Made by a program: the position numbers and the translations under genes. This document shows, piece by piece, positions 45,171 to 54,917 of a DNA stretch of 60,883 bases. The notes under the pieces were generated by a model. It saw only the letters and a program-made list of their open reading frames with translations. It ran no database searches and was not told the DNA's origin. The first letter of the stretch is position 1, and the number at the start of each line of letters is the position of its first letter. The DNA comes from Desertimonas flava (GTDB lineage Bacteria; Actinomycetota; Acidimicrobiia; Acidimicrobiales; Ilumatobacteraceae), in contig NZ_QKYK01000033.1 of assembly GCF_003426815.1 (NCBI RefSeq), forward strand, positions 1 through 60,883. The letters are read 5' to 3'.

Positions 45171-45893
45171 ATGACCGCACCCCTCTCGCCGCGGGACGTC
45201 GAGCTGCTCGACAACCTGCCGTGGTTCGCCCTGACGTCCCGGCACCGCCATCTCGCCGAGGGCACCGGAGCGGCGCGGCGGTATCGGCCCGACGTGGCGG
45301 GATTCGTCGGCATCGAGACGACCCGACCGGAAGCGTGGGACGACCTCGCCGCCGTGGTGGGAACCGGGGAGCAGGTGGCGGTGTTCGGGGCGATCTCGAC
45401 CGATGCACCGGCCGGGTGGACGCGACTCGGCGGCGGAGCCGGCCGGCAGATGATCCTGGTCGACGACTCCCGCCTCTCCGCCGCCGACGATCGCATCGTG
45501 CGGCTCGACGTCTCTCACGTTCCGCAGATGCTGGCCCTCGTCGAGCTCACCAAGCCCGGTCCGTTCCGACCCCGAACGATCGAGATGGGCTCGTACTTCG
45601 GGGCGTTCGACGACGACGGGCGCTTGATCGCCCTGGCCGGCGAGCGTCTCGGCGTGGACGGCTTCACCGAGATCAGCGCCGTGTGCACCCATCCCGACGC
45701 GCAGGGCGTCGGGTGGGGCGGCCGTCTCACCTCGCACGTCGCCCGCCACATCGCAGCTCGCGGCGAGAGCGCGATCCTCCATGTCGCCGAGACCAACGTG
45801 AATGCCCAGCGGGTCTACGACCGACTGGGGTTCACGCTGCGCAGCGAGGTGCAGTTCACGTTGCTCGAGTCACCGTCGGCCGCGGCCGCCTGA
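45171..45893 (+). CDS. GNAT family N-acetyltransferase (FR47-like)
   Basis: 240 residues from ATG 45171. The first 110 residues are a family-specific region (ELLDNLPWFALTSRHRHLAEG). The GNAT domain follows: SYFGAFDDDGRLIALAGERL near 140, the acetyl-CoA loop VCTHPDAQGVGWGGRLTSHVARHI near 167, and VAETNVNAQRVYDRLGFTLRSEVQF near 203. FR47-like members acetylate small amines or amino acids; the substrate is unknown. Divergent from the AraC regulator. Confidence 0.87.
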   Translation: MTAPLSPRDVELLDNLPWFALTSRHRHLAEGTGAARRYRPDVAGFVGIETTRPEAWDDLAAVVGTGEQVAVFGAISTDAPAGWTRLGGGAGRQMILVDDSRLSAADDRIVRLDVSHVPQMLALVELTKPGPFRPRTIEMGSYFGAFDDDGRLIALAGERLGVDGFTEISAVCTHPDAQGVGWGGRLTSHVARHIAARGESAILHVAETNVNAQRVYDRLGFTLRSEVQFTLLESPSAAAA

Positions 45894-45914
45894 CCTCGCC
45901 CCCGCCCGTCGGCG

Positions 45915-48900
45915 TCACCGCAGACGACGGGTGGCGAGCAACGCGCCGGCCCCGGCGGCGAGCAGCGCCAGGGCGGCGACGGACACGAGCGACGAGGACG
46001 TTCCGGTCGTCGGAAGCGTCCCCGGCACGGTGGACGTCGGCGCGGTGGAGGTGGGATCGGTCGGCGACGGTCCCGACGTCGTGGGCCCGAGCGTGGTGGG
46101 CGGTTCGGACGTCGGCGGGGCGGTCGAGGACGTCGTGGACGGAGTCACCTGTTCGGTGACGGTCATCACGAACGACAGCGGCTCGCTCTCCGTGCCGTCG
46201 GGATCGACGACGGTCGCCACCACCGTGAACGTTCCGGCCCGGGTGTAGGTGTGGGTGACCGGCGGGTCGGCCGGCCCGGGCAGCGTCACCGGCGGCGTCC
46301 CGTCGCCCCAGTCCACGGTGAACATGAACGTGCCCGCCATGTCGTCGGGCGAGGGGTCGACGGCACCGACCTTGATGGTCACGGGCTCGCCGACGATCGC
46401 GCTCGACGGGCCGTCGATCGTGGCCGTAGCGGCCGCGTTGGTGATCGTGATGGTCGTGGTGAGCTCGGCCGAGGCGCCACCGTCGGGATCGGCGACGAAC
46501 GCGGTGACCGTGCGGGTGCCCGGTCCGTCACTGAGGTACGACGCCGGCACGACCGCCGTCGGTGACGAGCCGACGTGGTCGTCGGTGCCGTCGTCGTCGA
46601 AGTCGAAGTGATAGGTGAGAGCGGCGAGGTCCGCCGTCGACGGGTCGTCGGCGCCGGTGATCGTGACGGTCGCGGTCGAGCCCTCGGCGACGGGACCGTC
46701 GTCGTCGAGCGCGGTGGCGGTCGGGGCCACGTTGGCGATCGACAGCGTGGTGACCGCCGAGAACGCCACCCCGTCGGTCAGTCGCAGGGTCACCTGATGT
46801 ATCGCCGCCGGATCGTCGCCGTCGAAGCCGAGCGCTTCGAGCTCGGCCCAGCTCAGCGTCGGCGCGGCGCCGGTGGCGTCGTCGAAGTCGCCATCGTCGT
46901 CGACGTCCCAGGCGTAGCTCGCACCGGGTCCGGCGATCGACCCCGAGCCGTCGAGTGTCAGGCTCTGACCCTCGTCGATCGCGTACGGACCGCCGGCGTC
47001 GGCCACCCCGTCGACGACTTGGGTGAGCGAGTCCGAGCTGGCGGCCAGCGCGGTCGTCGGGCCGAAGCTGGCCACGATCGCGTGACTCCCGACGGCGAGC
47101 GCCGACGTCGTCAACGATGCCTGCCCCGAGGCGTCGACCGGCACGGTGGCGAGCGTGCTCGCGCCGTCGGAGTACGTGACACTGCCGGTGGTCACCGGAC
47201 TGCCACCCGACGTGACCGTCGCCGTGAACGTGACGCTCTGGCCGAACGTCGTCGGGTTCACCGACGACGTGAGCGACGTCGACGTCGGCGCCAGGTTCAC
47301 CACCTGGGTGAGCGAGTCGGAGCTCGCCGCCGCCGTGGCCGTCGCGCCGAACGCGGCCGTGACGGTGTGGCTTCCGACCGAGAGCGCCGACGTGGTGAAC
47401 GACGCCTGCCCGGAGGCGTCGACCGGCACGGTGGCGAGCGTGCTCGCGCCGTCGGAGAACGTGACACTGCCAGTGGTCACGGGACTGCCACCCGACGTGA
47501 CCGTCGCCGTGAACGTGACGCTCTGACCGAACGTCGTCGGGTTCACCGACGACGTGAGCGACGTCGATGTCGGCGCCAGGTTCACCACCTGGCTGAGCGA
47601 ATCCGAGCTGGCCTCGAACGCGGCGGTGGCGCCGTACGCGGCGGTGATGGGATGGGAGCCGACGGTGAGGGTGGAGGTGGTGAGCGTCGCCTGACCGGCG
47701 CCATCCACCGCCACGGTGCCGAGCGTCGAGGCGCCGTCGGTGAACGTGACCGATCCGGAGGTGACCGGGCTGCCGTCGCTCGTCACGGTGGCGGTGAACG
47801 TGACCGCCTGACCAAACGTCGATGGGTTGAGCGACGACGTCAGGTCGGTGGTCGTAGGCGCCGGGGTGGTGATGTTCAGGCACCACCCCCCGCTGACCGC
47901 GCCGGAGTCTGCGCCGGCGTCGTCGACCACGAACAGCTGCCACACGCCATTGGGATCGGTGCCGTTGAAGGTGCTGAGGGCGGTCGCCGATGAGACCACG
48001 GGGGCGGGGGCCGGGAACGGGGCGTCGGCGGCATCGGCGTCGCTGTCGCTCGGGCGGAACGTCCCGCTCGACAGCGGTCCGCCCACCGGGATCGTCCCGC
48101 CGGCGGCGTCGGCGAACGTCAGTGTCGCTCCGGAAGCGGCCTCAGTTCCGCCGACGTCGCTCATCAGCACCAGGTTCTGCCCGGCCGGGCCGACGAGCAG
48201 GACGTCGAAGTCGACCGGTACCTGGTGCGACACACTCCCGAGTTGCACGGTGACGAGGGATGTCGACGTGCCGGCTCCACTGACGGTGATCCGCGACGGG
48301 TAGGGGGTCGCCGGGCCGCTCGATGCGGGTCCGGTGATCGCTCCGGTGTTGCACCATTGCCCCTGGGCCGGCGTCGAGGTGGGAGTGTCGACGGTCTGGG
48401 TGATCGATCCGGAGCTCGTGAGCAGGCCGGCTGCGCCGCTGTAGGTGGCCGTGATCACGTGGGCGCCCTCGGTGAGCGCGCTGGTGGTGAGCGTCGCCTG
48501 GCCGGACGCGTCGAGGGCCACGGGGCCGCCGAGCGACGTGGCGCCGTCCTGGAACGACACCGTTCCCGTGGGGGTGCCCGAGCCTTCGGCCCGCGTGACC
48601 GTCGCCGTGAAGGTGACGCTGCCGCCGACCAGCGAGGGGTTGGCGCTGGAGGTGACGACCGTCGTGGTGGCGACGGCCGCCTCCTCGGTGTCGATCGTCA
48701 GACTCCAGCCGCCGGCGATGCTGCCGGCGTCACCGGTGGCGTCGTCGACGATGTAGAGGCTCCACGTCCCGTTGGGGTTGGTGCCGACGAACGCCGCGGC
48801 GAGCGTCGTGTGACCCGCCGGGGTCGGGGCGGGCGCGGGGAACGCGTCGTCGCCACCGACGGCGTTGTTCGTCGGCCGATAGCTCACCGTGCCGCTCACC

Positions 48901-49541
48901 ACGCCGGTGTTCGGGTAGGGGCCGGCCGCGCCGTCGTCGAACGTGAGGTCGGCGTTGCTGACCCCGAACCCGCCGCCCGATCCGGCGTCGGACATGACGA
49001 TGATGCTCTGGCCGCCCGGACCCACGAGCAGGATGTCGATGTCCTGGGCGATGACGTGGGTGACCCCGAACAGGTGCAGGTCGACGTCGGTGATCAGCCC
49101 CGGCTGGCCCGACACGGTGATCGACGACGGATACGGCGAGGCCGTGCCCGTTGCGGGAATGGTGATCGCCCCGGGGTTCGGCGGGACGTCGATGAGTGCG
49201 AGCGGGGTGAACACGTCGTCGGGTTCGCCGGTCGACACGGGCGACTCGGTGGTCGCCGTCGGCGCCTCGGTGGGATCCGGGGCGTCGGTGGGATCGGGAC
49301 CCTCGGTCGACGGTGTCGGCTCGGCAGGCTCGGTCGTCGCCACCGGTTCGGTGGCGACCGGGTCCTGTGGCGCGGCGGACTCGACCGGCTCGGTCGTCGC
49401 CGCCGGCTCGATCGTCGCCGCGGGCTCTGACGGTTCCGTCGTGCCGACGCCGGCCGCGGCGGCACCAGAGACGCCGATCACGACGCCCAGCACACCGACC
49501 ACTACCCCGCTGACCCGATGCAGCCCACGCGATCGACCCAT
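45915..49541 (-). CDS. Large LPxTG-anchored protein with P-domain-like, Ig-like and PKD-like modules
   Basis: 1208 residues from ATG 49541. Signal peptide about 1-31, a Thr/Glu/Pro linker to about 115, a proprotein-convertase P-like beta-sandwich (SPYPSSITVSG...DIDILLVGPGGQ...GTWSLYIVDDATGDAGSIAGGWSLTI in pieces), an Ig-like repeat, a second P-like module (VDFDVLLVGPAGQ, GVWQLFVVDDAGADSG), three more Ig-like repeats of 95 residues, PKD-like modules with DVDDDGDFDD and VDWGDGTPPV, a Thr/Pro stalk, then LPTTG, a membrane helix and RRLR. Probably a cell-surface adhesion or polymer-binding protein. Confidence 0.9.
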   Translation of the reverse strand: MGRSRGLHRVSGVVVGVLGVVIGVSGAAAAGVGTTEPSEPAATIEPAATTEPVESAAPQDPVATEPVATTEPAEPTPSTEGPDPTDAPDPTEAPTATTESPVSTGEPDDVFTPLALIDVPPNPGAITIPATGTASPYPSSITVSGQPGLITDVDLHLFGVTHVIAQDIDILLVGPGGQSIIVMSDAGSGGGFGVSNADLTFDDGAAGPYPNTGVVSGTVSYRPTNNAVGGDDAFPAPAPTPAGHTTLAAAFVGTNPNGTWSLYIVDDATGDAGSIAGGWSLTIDTEEAAVATTTVVTSSANPSLVGGSVTFTATVTRAEGSGTPTGTVSFQDGATSLGGPVALDASGQATLTTSALTEGAHVITATYSGAAGLLTSSGSITQTVDTPTSTPAQGQWCNTGAITGPASSGPATPYPSRITVSGAGTSTSLVTVQLGSVSHQVPVDFDVLLVGPAGQNLVLMSDVGGTEAASGATLTFADAAGGTIPVGGPLSSGTFRPSDSDADAADAPFPAPAPVVSSATALSTFNGTDPNGVWQLFVVDDAGADSGAVSGGWCLNITTPAPTTTDLTSSLNPSTFGQAVTFTATVTSDGSPVTSGSVTFTDGASTLGTVAVDGAGQATLTTSTLTVGSHPITAAYGATAAFEASSDSLSQVVNLAPTSTSLTSSVNPTTFGQSVTFTATVTSGGSPVTTGSVTFSDGASTLATVPVDASGQASFTTSALSVGSHTVTAAFGATATAAASSDSLTQVVNLAPTSTSLTSSVNPTTFGQSVTFTATVTSGGSPVTTGSVTYSDGASTLATVPVDASGQASLTTSALAVGSHAIVASFGPTTALAASSDSLTQVVDGVADAGGPYAIDEGQSLTLDGSGSIAGPGASYAWDVDDDGDFDDATGAAPTLSWAELEALGFDGDDPAAIHQVTLRLTDGVAFSAVTTLSIANVAPTATALDDDGPVAEGSTATVTITGADDPSTADLAALTYHFDFDDDGTDDHVGSSPTAVVPASYLSDGPGTRTVTAFVADPDGGASAELTTTITITNAAATATIDGPSSAIVGEPVTIKVGAVDPSPDDMAGTFMFTVDWGDGTPPVTLPGPADPPVTHTYTRAGTFTVVATVVDPDGTESEPLSFVMTVTEQVTPSTTSSTAPPTSEPPTTLGPTTSGPSPTDPTSTAPTSTVPGTLPTTGTSSSLVSVAALALLAAGAGALLATRRLR
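47106..47580 (-). repeat. 285-bp near-identical tandem repeat in the large surface-protein gene
   Basis: The last two Ig-like units are offset by 285 bp (95 codons) and are almost identical at the DNA level; for example GTGGCGAGCGTGCTCGCGCC occurs at 47146 and 47431. The first two Ig-like units are more diverged. Confidence 0.85.
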
Positions 49542-49692
49542 CGCTTCACCCCGTTCCGGCCCACGACCCTGGCCCACGACGCCACGAACAGCCAGCCCCC
49601 AGCGGCAGGCGTAGCTTTCGACTCTACTTGTCTCGCCTCGTGCTGACCAGAAGTCCCTGTCGCGCCGGCTCGCCTGCGGGTCACCGGGCGTT

Positions 49693-50724
49693 TCAGTGAC
49701 CGCTGAACGCCCGCCGGTAGGCCTGCGGCGCGACGCCGACGATCCGTCGGAAGTGCGGCCGCATCGAGACGCCGTCGCCGAACCCACAGGCGGACGCGAC
49801 GGCGTCGATGTCGAGCGACGACGTCTCCAGCAGGCGCTGAGCCTGCAGCACCCGTTGTCCGATCAGCCAGCTGAGCGGCGAGCTGCCCGTGCGAGCGCGG
49901 AACTGCCGGTCGAACGTGCGCCGACTCATGTTCGCACGAGCCGCCACGGCGTCGATGTCGAGTTCGCGGTCGGCGAGGTGTTCGACGCAGTGGGTGATCA
50001 CCTCGGCGAGCGGGTCCCCGTCAGTGGGCTGGGGCACCGGCCGCTCGACGTACTGGGCCTGACCGCCGGCCCGGTGCGGCGCCACGACGAGCGAGCGGGC
50101 CACGGCGTTGGCCGCGGCCGCGCCGTGGCGGCGGCGGACGAGGTGAAGGCAGGCGTCGATGCCCGCCGCGCTCCCGGCACTGGTGAGCACGTCGCCGTCG
50201 TCGACGTACAGCACGCCCGGATCGATCTCGAGGTCGCCGTGCTCGCGTTGTAGGGCGTCGGCGGCCTGCCAATGCGTCGTCGCCCGACGTCCGGCCAGCA
50301 AGCCAGCCGCGGCCACGACGAAGGCGCCGAGACACAACCCGGCGATCGTCGCCCCGCGCCGGTGAGCAGCGCGGATCGCGTCGAGCAGCTCGAGTCGGGG
50401 CGGTGCGCCTCCGGGAGGACGCCACGACGGGACGATCACGATGTCGGCGGCGGCCAACACGTCCGTCATCTGGCGCCAGCCGTACGGCACGTCGAGCCGC
50501 ACGCCTGCGGTGGACGTCAACGGGCCGGGCTCGCCGGCCACCATCCGCACGTCCCATCGCGGCACACCGAGCCGCGTGAGATCGACGTCGAACACCCGCG
50601 CCGGCGCCGCCACCTCGAGCAGGCCGGCCCCGTCGCCCACGACCACGGCGACGATGTCGCCGTCGCGACCGTCCTGGCCGTGATCGTGATCGTGATCGTG
50701 ATCGTGATCGGCGCGAACGGGCAT
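49693..50724 (-). CDS. GlxA-type transcriptional regulator (DJ-1/PfpI domain plus AraC HTH)
   Basis: 343 residues. Residues 25-190 form a DJ-1/PfpI-like domain (IVAVVVGDGAGLLEVAAPARVF, IVPSWRPPGGAPPR, IAGLCLGAFVVAAAGLLAGRRATTHWQ with the nucleophile-elbow Cys). The AraC HTH spans about 230-340 (DIDAVAARANMSRRTFDRQFRARTG, LLETSSLDIDAVASACGFGDGVSMRPHFRR). The N-terminus is DHDHDHDHDHG, encoded by a GATCGT hexamer repeat, so the true start could lie a little downstream. Divergent from the cysteine hydrolase, its probable target. Confidence 0.9.
   Translation of the reverse strand: MPVRADHDHDHDHDHGQDGRDGDIVAVVVGDGAGLLEVAAPARVFDVDLTRLGVPRWDVRMVAGEPGPLTSTAGVRLDVPYGWRQMTDVLAAADIVIVPSWRPPGGAPPRLELLDAIRAAHRRGATIAGLCLGAFVVAAAGLLAGRRATTHWQAADALQREHGDLEIDPGVLYVDDGDVLTSAGSAAGIDACLHLVRRRHGAAAANAVARSLVVAPHRAGGQAQYVERPVPQPTDGDPLAEVITHCVEHLADRELDIDAVAARANMSRRTFDRQFRARTGSSPLSWLIGQRVLQAQRLLETSSLDIDAVASACGFGDGVSMRPHFRRIVGVAPQAYRRAFSGH
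50680..50709. repeat. Hexanucleotide microsatellite GATCGT
   Basis: Five units of GATCGT in frame at the 5' end of the GlxA-type regulator gene, encoding alternating His and Asp. Such arrays can change length by slippage. Confidence 0.8.
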
Positions 50725-50794
50725 GGCTGAAATCTATCGACAGATGACGTTCAAGCCACTTCCGCGGCTGCGCTGCCGAGCGCATGCTGGCGGT

Positions 50795-51427
50795 ATGACG
50801 ACCTCCAACCAGCCCGCCCGCCGGGCCCTCATCGTGATCGATGTCCAGCAGGAGTACTTCACCGGCCGCCTGCCAGTGACGTTCCCCGATCCGCAGATCA
50901 GCCTCGCCAACATCGGCCGGGCGATCGATGCCGCCACCCACGCCGGTACGCCCGTGATCGTGATCCAGCACGACGCCCCCGAAGGTACTCCGATCTTCGC
51001 CGTCGGCAGCCCGGGCTGGGAGCTCCACGACGTCGTCGCCTCACGACGCCACGACGTGATGTTCCACAAGCGGCTGCCCGGCTCGTTCACCGGGACCGGC
51101 CTCGAGGACTGGTTGCGCGAGCACCAGATCGACACCCTGACCGTCACCGGCTACATGACGAACATGTGCGTCGACACCACGTCGCGCCAGGCCGCCCACC
51201 TCGGGCTGAGGGTGGAGATCCTCTCCGACGCCACCGGCACACTCGACTACGCCAACGAGGTCGGCAGCGTCACCGCCGAGCAGGTCCACACCTCCACCTT
51301 GACCGTGCTGCACTCCGCGCTTGCTGCCGTCGGCACCACCGACGCCTGGATCGCCACCCTCGGCGGCGACCCGCTGCCGGCCAGCAACCTCGTCGCCTCG
51401 ACCCAACACGCTGTCGCCACCCGCTGA
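50795..51427 (+). CDS. Cysteine hydrolase, isochorismatase family
   Basis: 210 residues from ATG 50795; an upstream ATG at 50723 would overlap the divergent regulator gene. Catalytic triad visible: Asp in LIVIDVQQEYF near 20, Lys in VMFHKRLPGSF near 93, Cys in VTGYMTNMCVDTTSR near 128 with a cis-peptide-type GYMTN before it. Family members hydrolyse isochorismate, nicotinamide or carbamates. The divergent GlxA-type activator suggests inducible expression. Confidence 0.92.
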   Translation: MTTSNQPARRALIVIDVQQEYFTGRLPVTFPDPQISLANIGRAIDAATHAGTPVIVIQHDAPEGTPIFAVGSPGWELHDVVASRRHDVMFHKRLPGSFTGTGLEDWLREHQIDTLTVTGYMTNMCVDTTSRQAAHLGLRVEILSDATGTLDYANEVGSVTAEQVHTSTLTVLHSALAAVGTTDAWIATLGGDPLPASNLVASTQHAVATR

Positions 51428-51442
51428 GCGCCCGACAGCGCG

Positions 51443-51660
51443 GTGGGGACGCCCGATCTGCGGATGCTCACCACGCTTCTGGAACCCACTGCGGGTACCG
51501 CGACCGTGGCCGGGATCGACGTCGCGACCGACCCTCGCGCCGTTCGCCGACGCATCGGGTACGTCGCCCAGATCGGCGCCACGCCGGCCCCGGGGACCCG
51601 ACTCGGCGAGGAGCTCGTCGCCCAGGCGCGGCTGCAGGGGCTGTCCAAGGCGGGGCGACC
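51443..51660 (+). pseudogene. Remnant of a DrrA-type ABC transporter ATPase
   Basis: An open stretch encodes LRMLTTLLEPTAGTATVAG, AVRRRIGYVAQIG and ELVAQARLQGLSKA, the part of a daunorubicin-resistance-type ATPase just after Walker A through the Q-loop. The P-loop itself, the ABC signature, Walker B and the rest are missing, and the ends are unrelated. It directly follows the cysteine hydrolase and is bounded by repeat AB copy B, so it is a leftover of a deletion or rearrangement. Confidence 0.75.
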
Positions 51661-51737
51661 GACCGGCTGCGCGTGCTGCTCCCCCGCCACGCGTACTCCC
51701 GGGCACTCTCTCGCCGCGGGGAGACCTCAGGTACGAA

Positions 51738-51783
51738 CGGGAGGGTAAATACCCCACCGAAGCGTCCGGTATTTACCCTCCGG
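51738..51783 (-). repeat. Interspersed repeat AB, copy B
   Basis: GGGAGGGTAAATACC at one end and GGTATTTACCCTCC at the other make inverted ends; 51750-51783 is the exact reverse complement of 43181-43214. It lies between the ABC remnant and the end of the wecA-like gene. The remaining 80 bases to 51866 show no feature. Confidence 0.85.
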
Positions 51784-51866
51784 TCGGGACGGCGACCAGC
51801 GAACGGCCCTCCGCCTCGCACGCCCTTTCCGCTCACCGCCGAGGCACATCTCACTGGCGTGCGGCC

Positions 51867-53003
51867 TCAGAGATCGCCGTTGCCGACGCGCTCGCGGCGG
51901 TGCCGACGGACGCTCGGGTGGAGCACCGTGTAGAGCACGATCGCGCTGGCGCCGATGCCGAACGGCAGGTACGACGGGTTGGAGTCGTTGAGGATCGGAT
52001 AGAGCACGAACCCCGACAGCAACGCGGTCCACGCCCACAGGATCAGCACGCTGCGCCGATGTCCGTGACCGAGGTTCATCAACCGGTGGTGAAGGTGTCC
52101 CTTGTCGGCGACGTCGAGCGACTGGCGGCGGCTGGCCCGACGGACGATGGCGAAGGCGGTGTCGAAGATCGGCACGCCGAGGATCAGCAACGGGATGGCC
52201 AGCGGGGCGAGGAAGAAGTAGGTCTGGCCGACCTCGCTGTTGTCGCCCGGCTCGGCCCGGCCGCCGACGACACTGGTGGCCACGGCCATCATCAGGCCGA
52301 GCAGGAGGGCGCCACTGTCGCCCATGATGATGCGGGCGGGGTTGAAGTTGTGCGGCAGGAAGCCGACGCACATGCCAACCGCCATGATGGCGATCAGCGG
52401 GCCGAAGTTCGGCGGCGTGAGGCCGCCGATGTCGCTGAGCTTCTGGCTGTACAGGAAGAATGCGAACCCGCCGATGGCCACGATGCCGGCCGCCAGGCCG
52501 TCGAGGCCGTCGATCAGGTTGATCGCCTGGGTCATGCCGAGCAGCCACAGCACGGTCACGAGCGGCACCCAGTCGTCCGACAGCAGCGGGGTCTCGACGA
52601 ATGGGATGCGGAAGTAATACATCGTCACGCCCCAGTAGGCGAGGGCGAGGCCGGCGAGGACGATCGCCGTCACCTTCGCCGGAGGGGCCGTGCCCTTGAC
52701 GTCGTCCCACAGGCCCACGGCGATGATGATGATCGCCGCGACGATGATGCCGCGCGGCTCCGAGTTGCGCGCGAAGAGCTGGTCGAAGCGATCGAGCAGG
52801 CGGGCGACGGCGAAGGCGACGACGAAGCCGACGAACATGGCCAGGCCGCCGATCGCCGGCATCGGCTTGGTGTGCACGGTGCGCTCAGTCGGCTGGTAGA
52901 GCCATCCGAGGCGGAATGCCAGCCTGCTGACCAGGGGTGTGGCGGCGAACGTGGCGACCGCGGCGACGGCGCCGATGAGCAGGTAGTCGCCTATCGAGGG
53001 CAT
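51867..53003 (-). CDS. wecA: Undecaprenyl-phosphate GlcNAc-1-phosphate transferase (WecA/TagO/MraY family)
   Basis: 378 residues, about eleven membrane helices. Family motifs: VHTKPMPAIGGLAMF near 43, the Asp-rich AVGLWDDVKG near 93, NLIDGLDGLAAG near 163, FLPHNFNPARIIMGDSGALLLG near 212, and the cytoplasmic DKGHLHHRLMNLGHGHR near 300 (HxHH Mg/nucleotide loop). Transfers a sugar-1-phosphate to the lipid carrier for envelope glycan synthesis, such as the arabinogalactan linker in mycobacteria. In mycobacteria the gene lies beside the ATP operon; here it is 13 kb away, downstream of glyA. Confidence 0.92.
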   Translation of the reverse strand: MPSIGDYLLIGAVAAVATFAATPLVSRLAFRLGWLYQPTERTVHTKPMPAIGGLAMFVGFVVAFAVARLLDRFDQLFARNSEPRGIIVAAIIIIAVGLWDDVKGTAPPAKVTAIVLAGLALAYWGVTMYYFRIPFVETPLLSDDWVPLVTVLWLLGMTQAINLIDGLDGLAAGIVAIGGFAFFLYSQKLSDIGGLTPPNFGPLIAIMAVGMCVGFLPHNFNPARIIMGDSGALLLGLMMAVATSVVGGRAEPGDNSEVGQTYFFLAPLAIPLLILGVPIFDTAFAIVRRASRRQSLDVADKGHLHHRLMNLGHGHRRSVLILWAWTALLSGFVLYPILNDSNPSYLPFGIGASAIVLYTVLHPSVRRHRRERVGNGDL

Positions 53004-53037
53004 GGGTGAGGCGAGCGGTCCCCGTGTCCCCGGGGGC

Positions 53038-54318
<1,281 letters not shown>

Positions 54319-54384
54319 CGGCTCTTCTCCGTTCGGTCCTGGTCGTGTCGGCTCGCGTGACGGGACCGTGACGATCGTACGGCC

Positions 54385-54840
54385 TCAGGACGTGCCGAAG
54401 CGCTCTTCCAGCTCGGTGATCTGGGCCACCCTGCGGGCGTGGCGCCCGCCGTCGAACGCCGTGGCGAGGAACAGGTCGACGATCTCCTCGGCGAGCCCCT
54501 CCCCCACGACCCTGGCCCCCATCGACAACACGTTGGCGTCGTTGTGGGCGCGGGCCATCCGGGCGGTGTAGAGCTCGTTGCAGAGCGCCGCGCGCACGCC
54601 CTTCACCTTGTTCGCCGCGAGCTGCTCGCCCTGGCCGCTCCCGCCGAGCACGATGCCCACGTCGGCGTCGCCGGTGACGACGCGGCGGCCGACCGCAGCA
54701 CAGAACGGCGGGTAGTCGACGCTCTCGGTGGATTCGGTGCCGAGGTCGATCATCTCGTGTCCGGCCGCACCGAGGCGTTCGATCAGATGGGCCTTCAATT
54801 GGAATCCGGCGTGGTCCGATCCGATGGCGATGCGAGTCAC
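54385..54840 (-). CDS. rpiB: Ribose-5-phosphate isomerase B
   Basis: 151 residues from GTG 54840, with TACCTT 7 nt before it (leaderless). RIAIGSDHAGFQLKAHL at the N-terminus, DYPPFCAAVG near 42, VLGGSGQGEQLAANKVKGVRAAL near 65, HNDANVLSMGARV near 98. The active-site Cys of E. coli RpiB is replaced by Ser in GGSGQGE with a nearby Glu, as in mycobacterial RpiB. Interconverts ribose 5-phosphate and ribulose 5-phosphate. Same strand as glyA, 66 nt before it. Confidence 0.95.
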   Translation of the reverse strand: MTRIAIGSDHAGFQLKAHLIERLGAAGHEMIDLGTESTESVDYPPFCAAVGRRVVTGDADVGIVLGGSGQGEQLAANKVKGVRAALCNELYTARMARAHNDANVLSMGARVVGEGLAEEIVDLFLATAFDGGRHARRVAQITELEERFGTS

Positions 54841-54847
54841 GGGCGCC

Positions 54848-54853
54848 AAGGTA
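54848..54853 (-). promoter_or_regulatory. -10 box of rpiB (leaderless)
   Basis: TACCTT on the minus strand, 7 nt before the GTG at 54840. Confidence 0.5.
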
Positions 54854-54917
54854 CTTGGGTCACACCGGCCGGGCCCGATCCTCGGCCCCGGGAGTCGCCT
54901 CAATACTGTTGCGTGGC

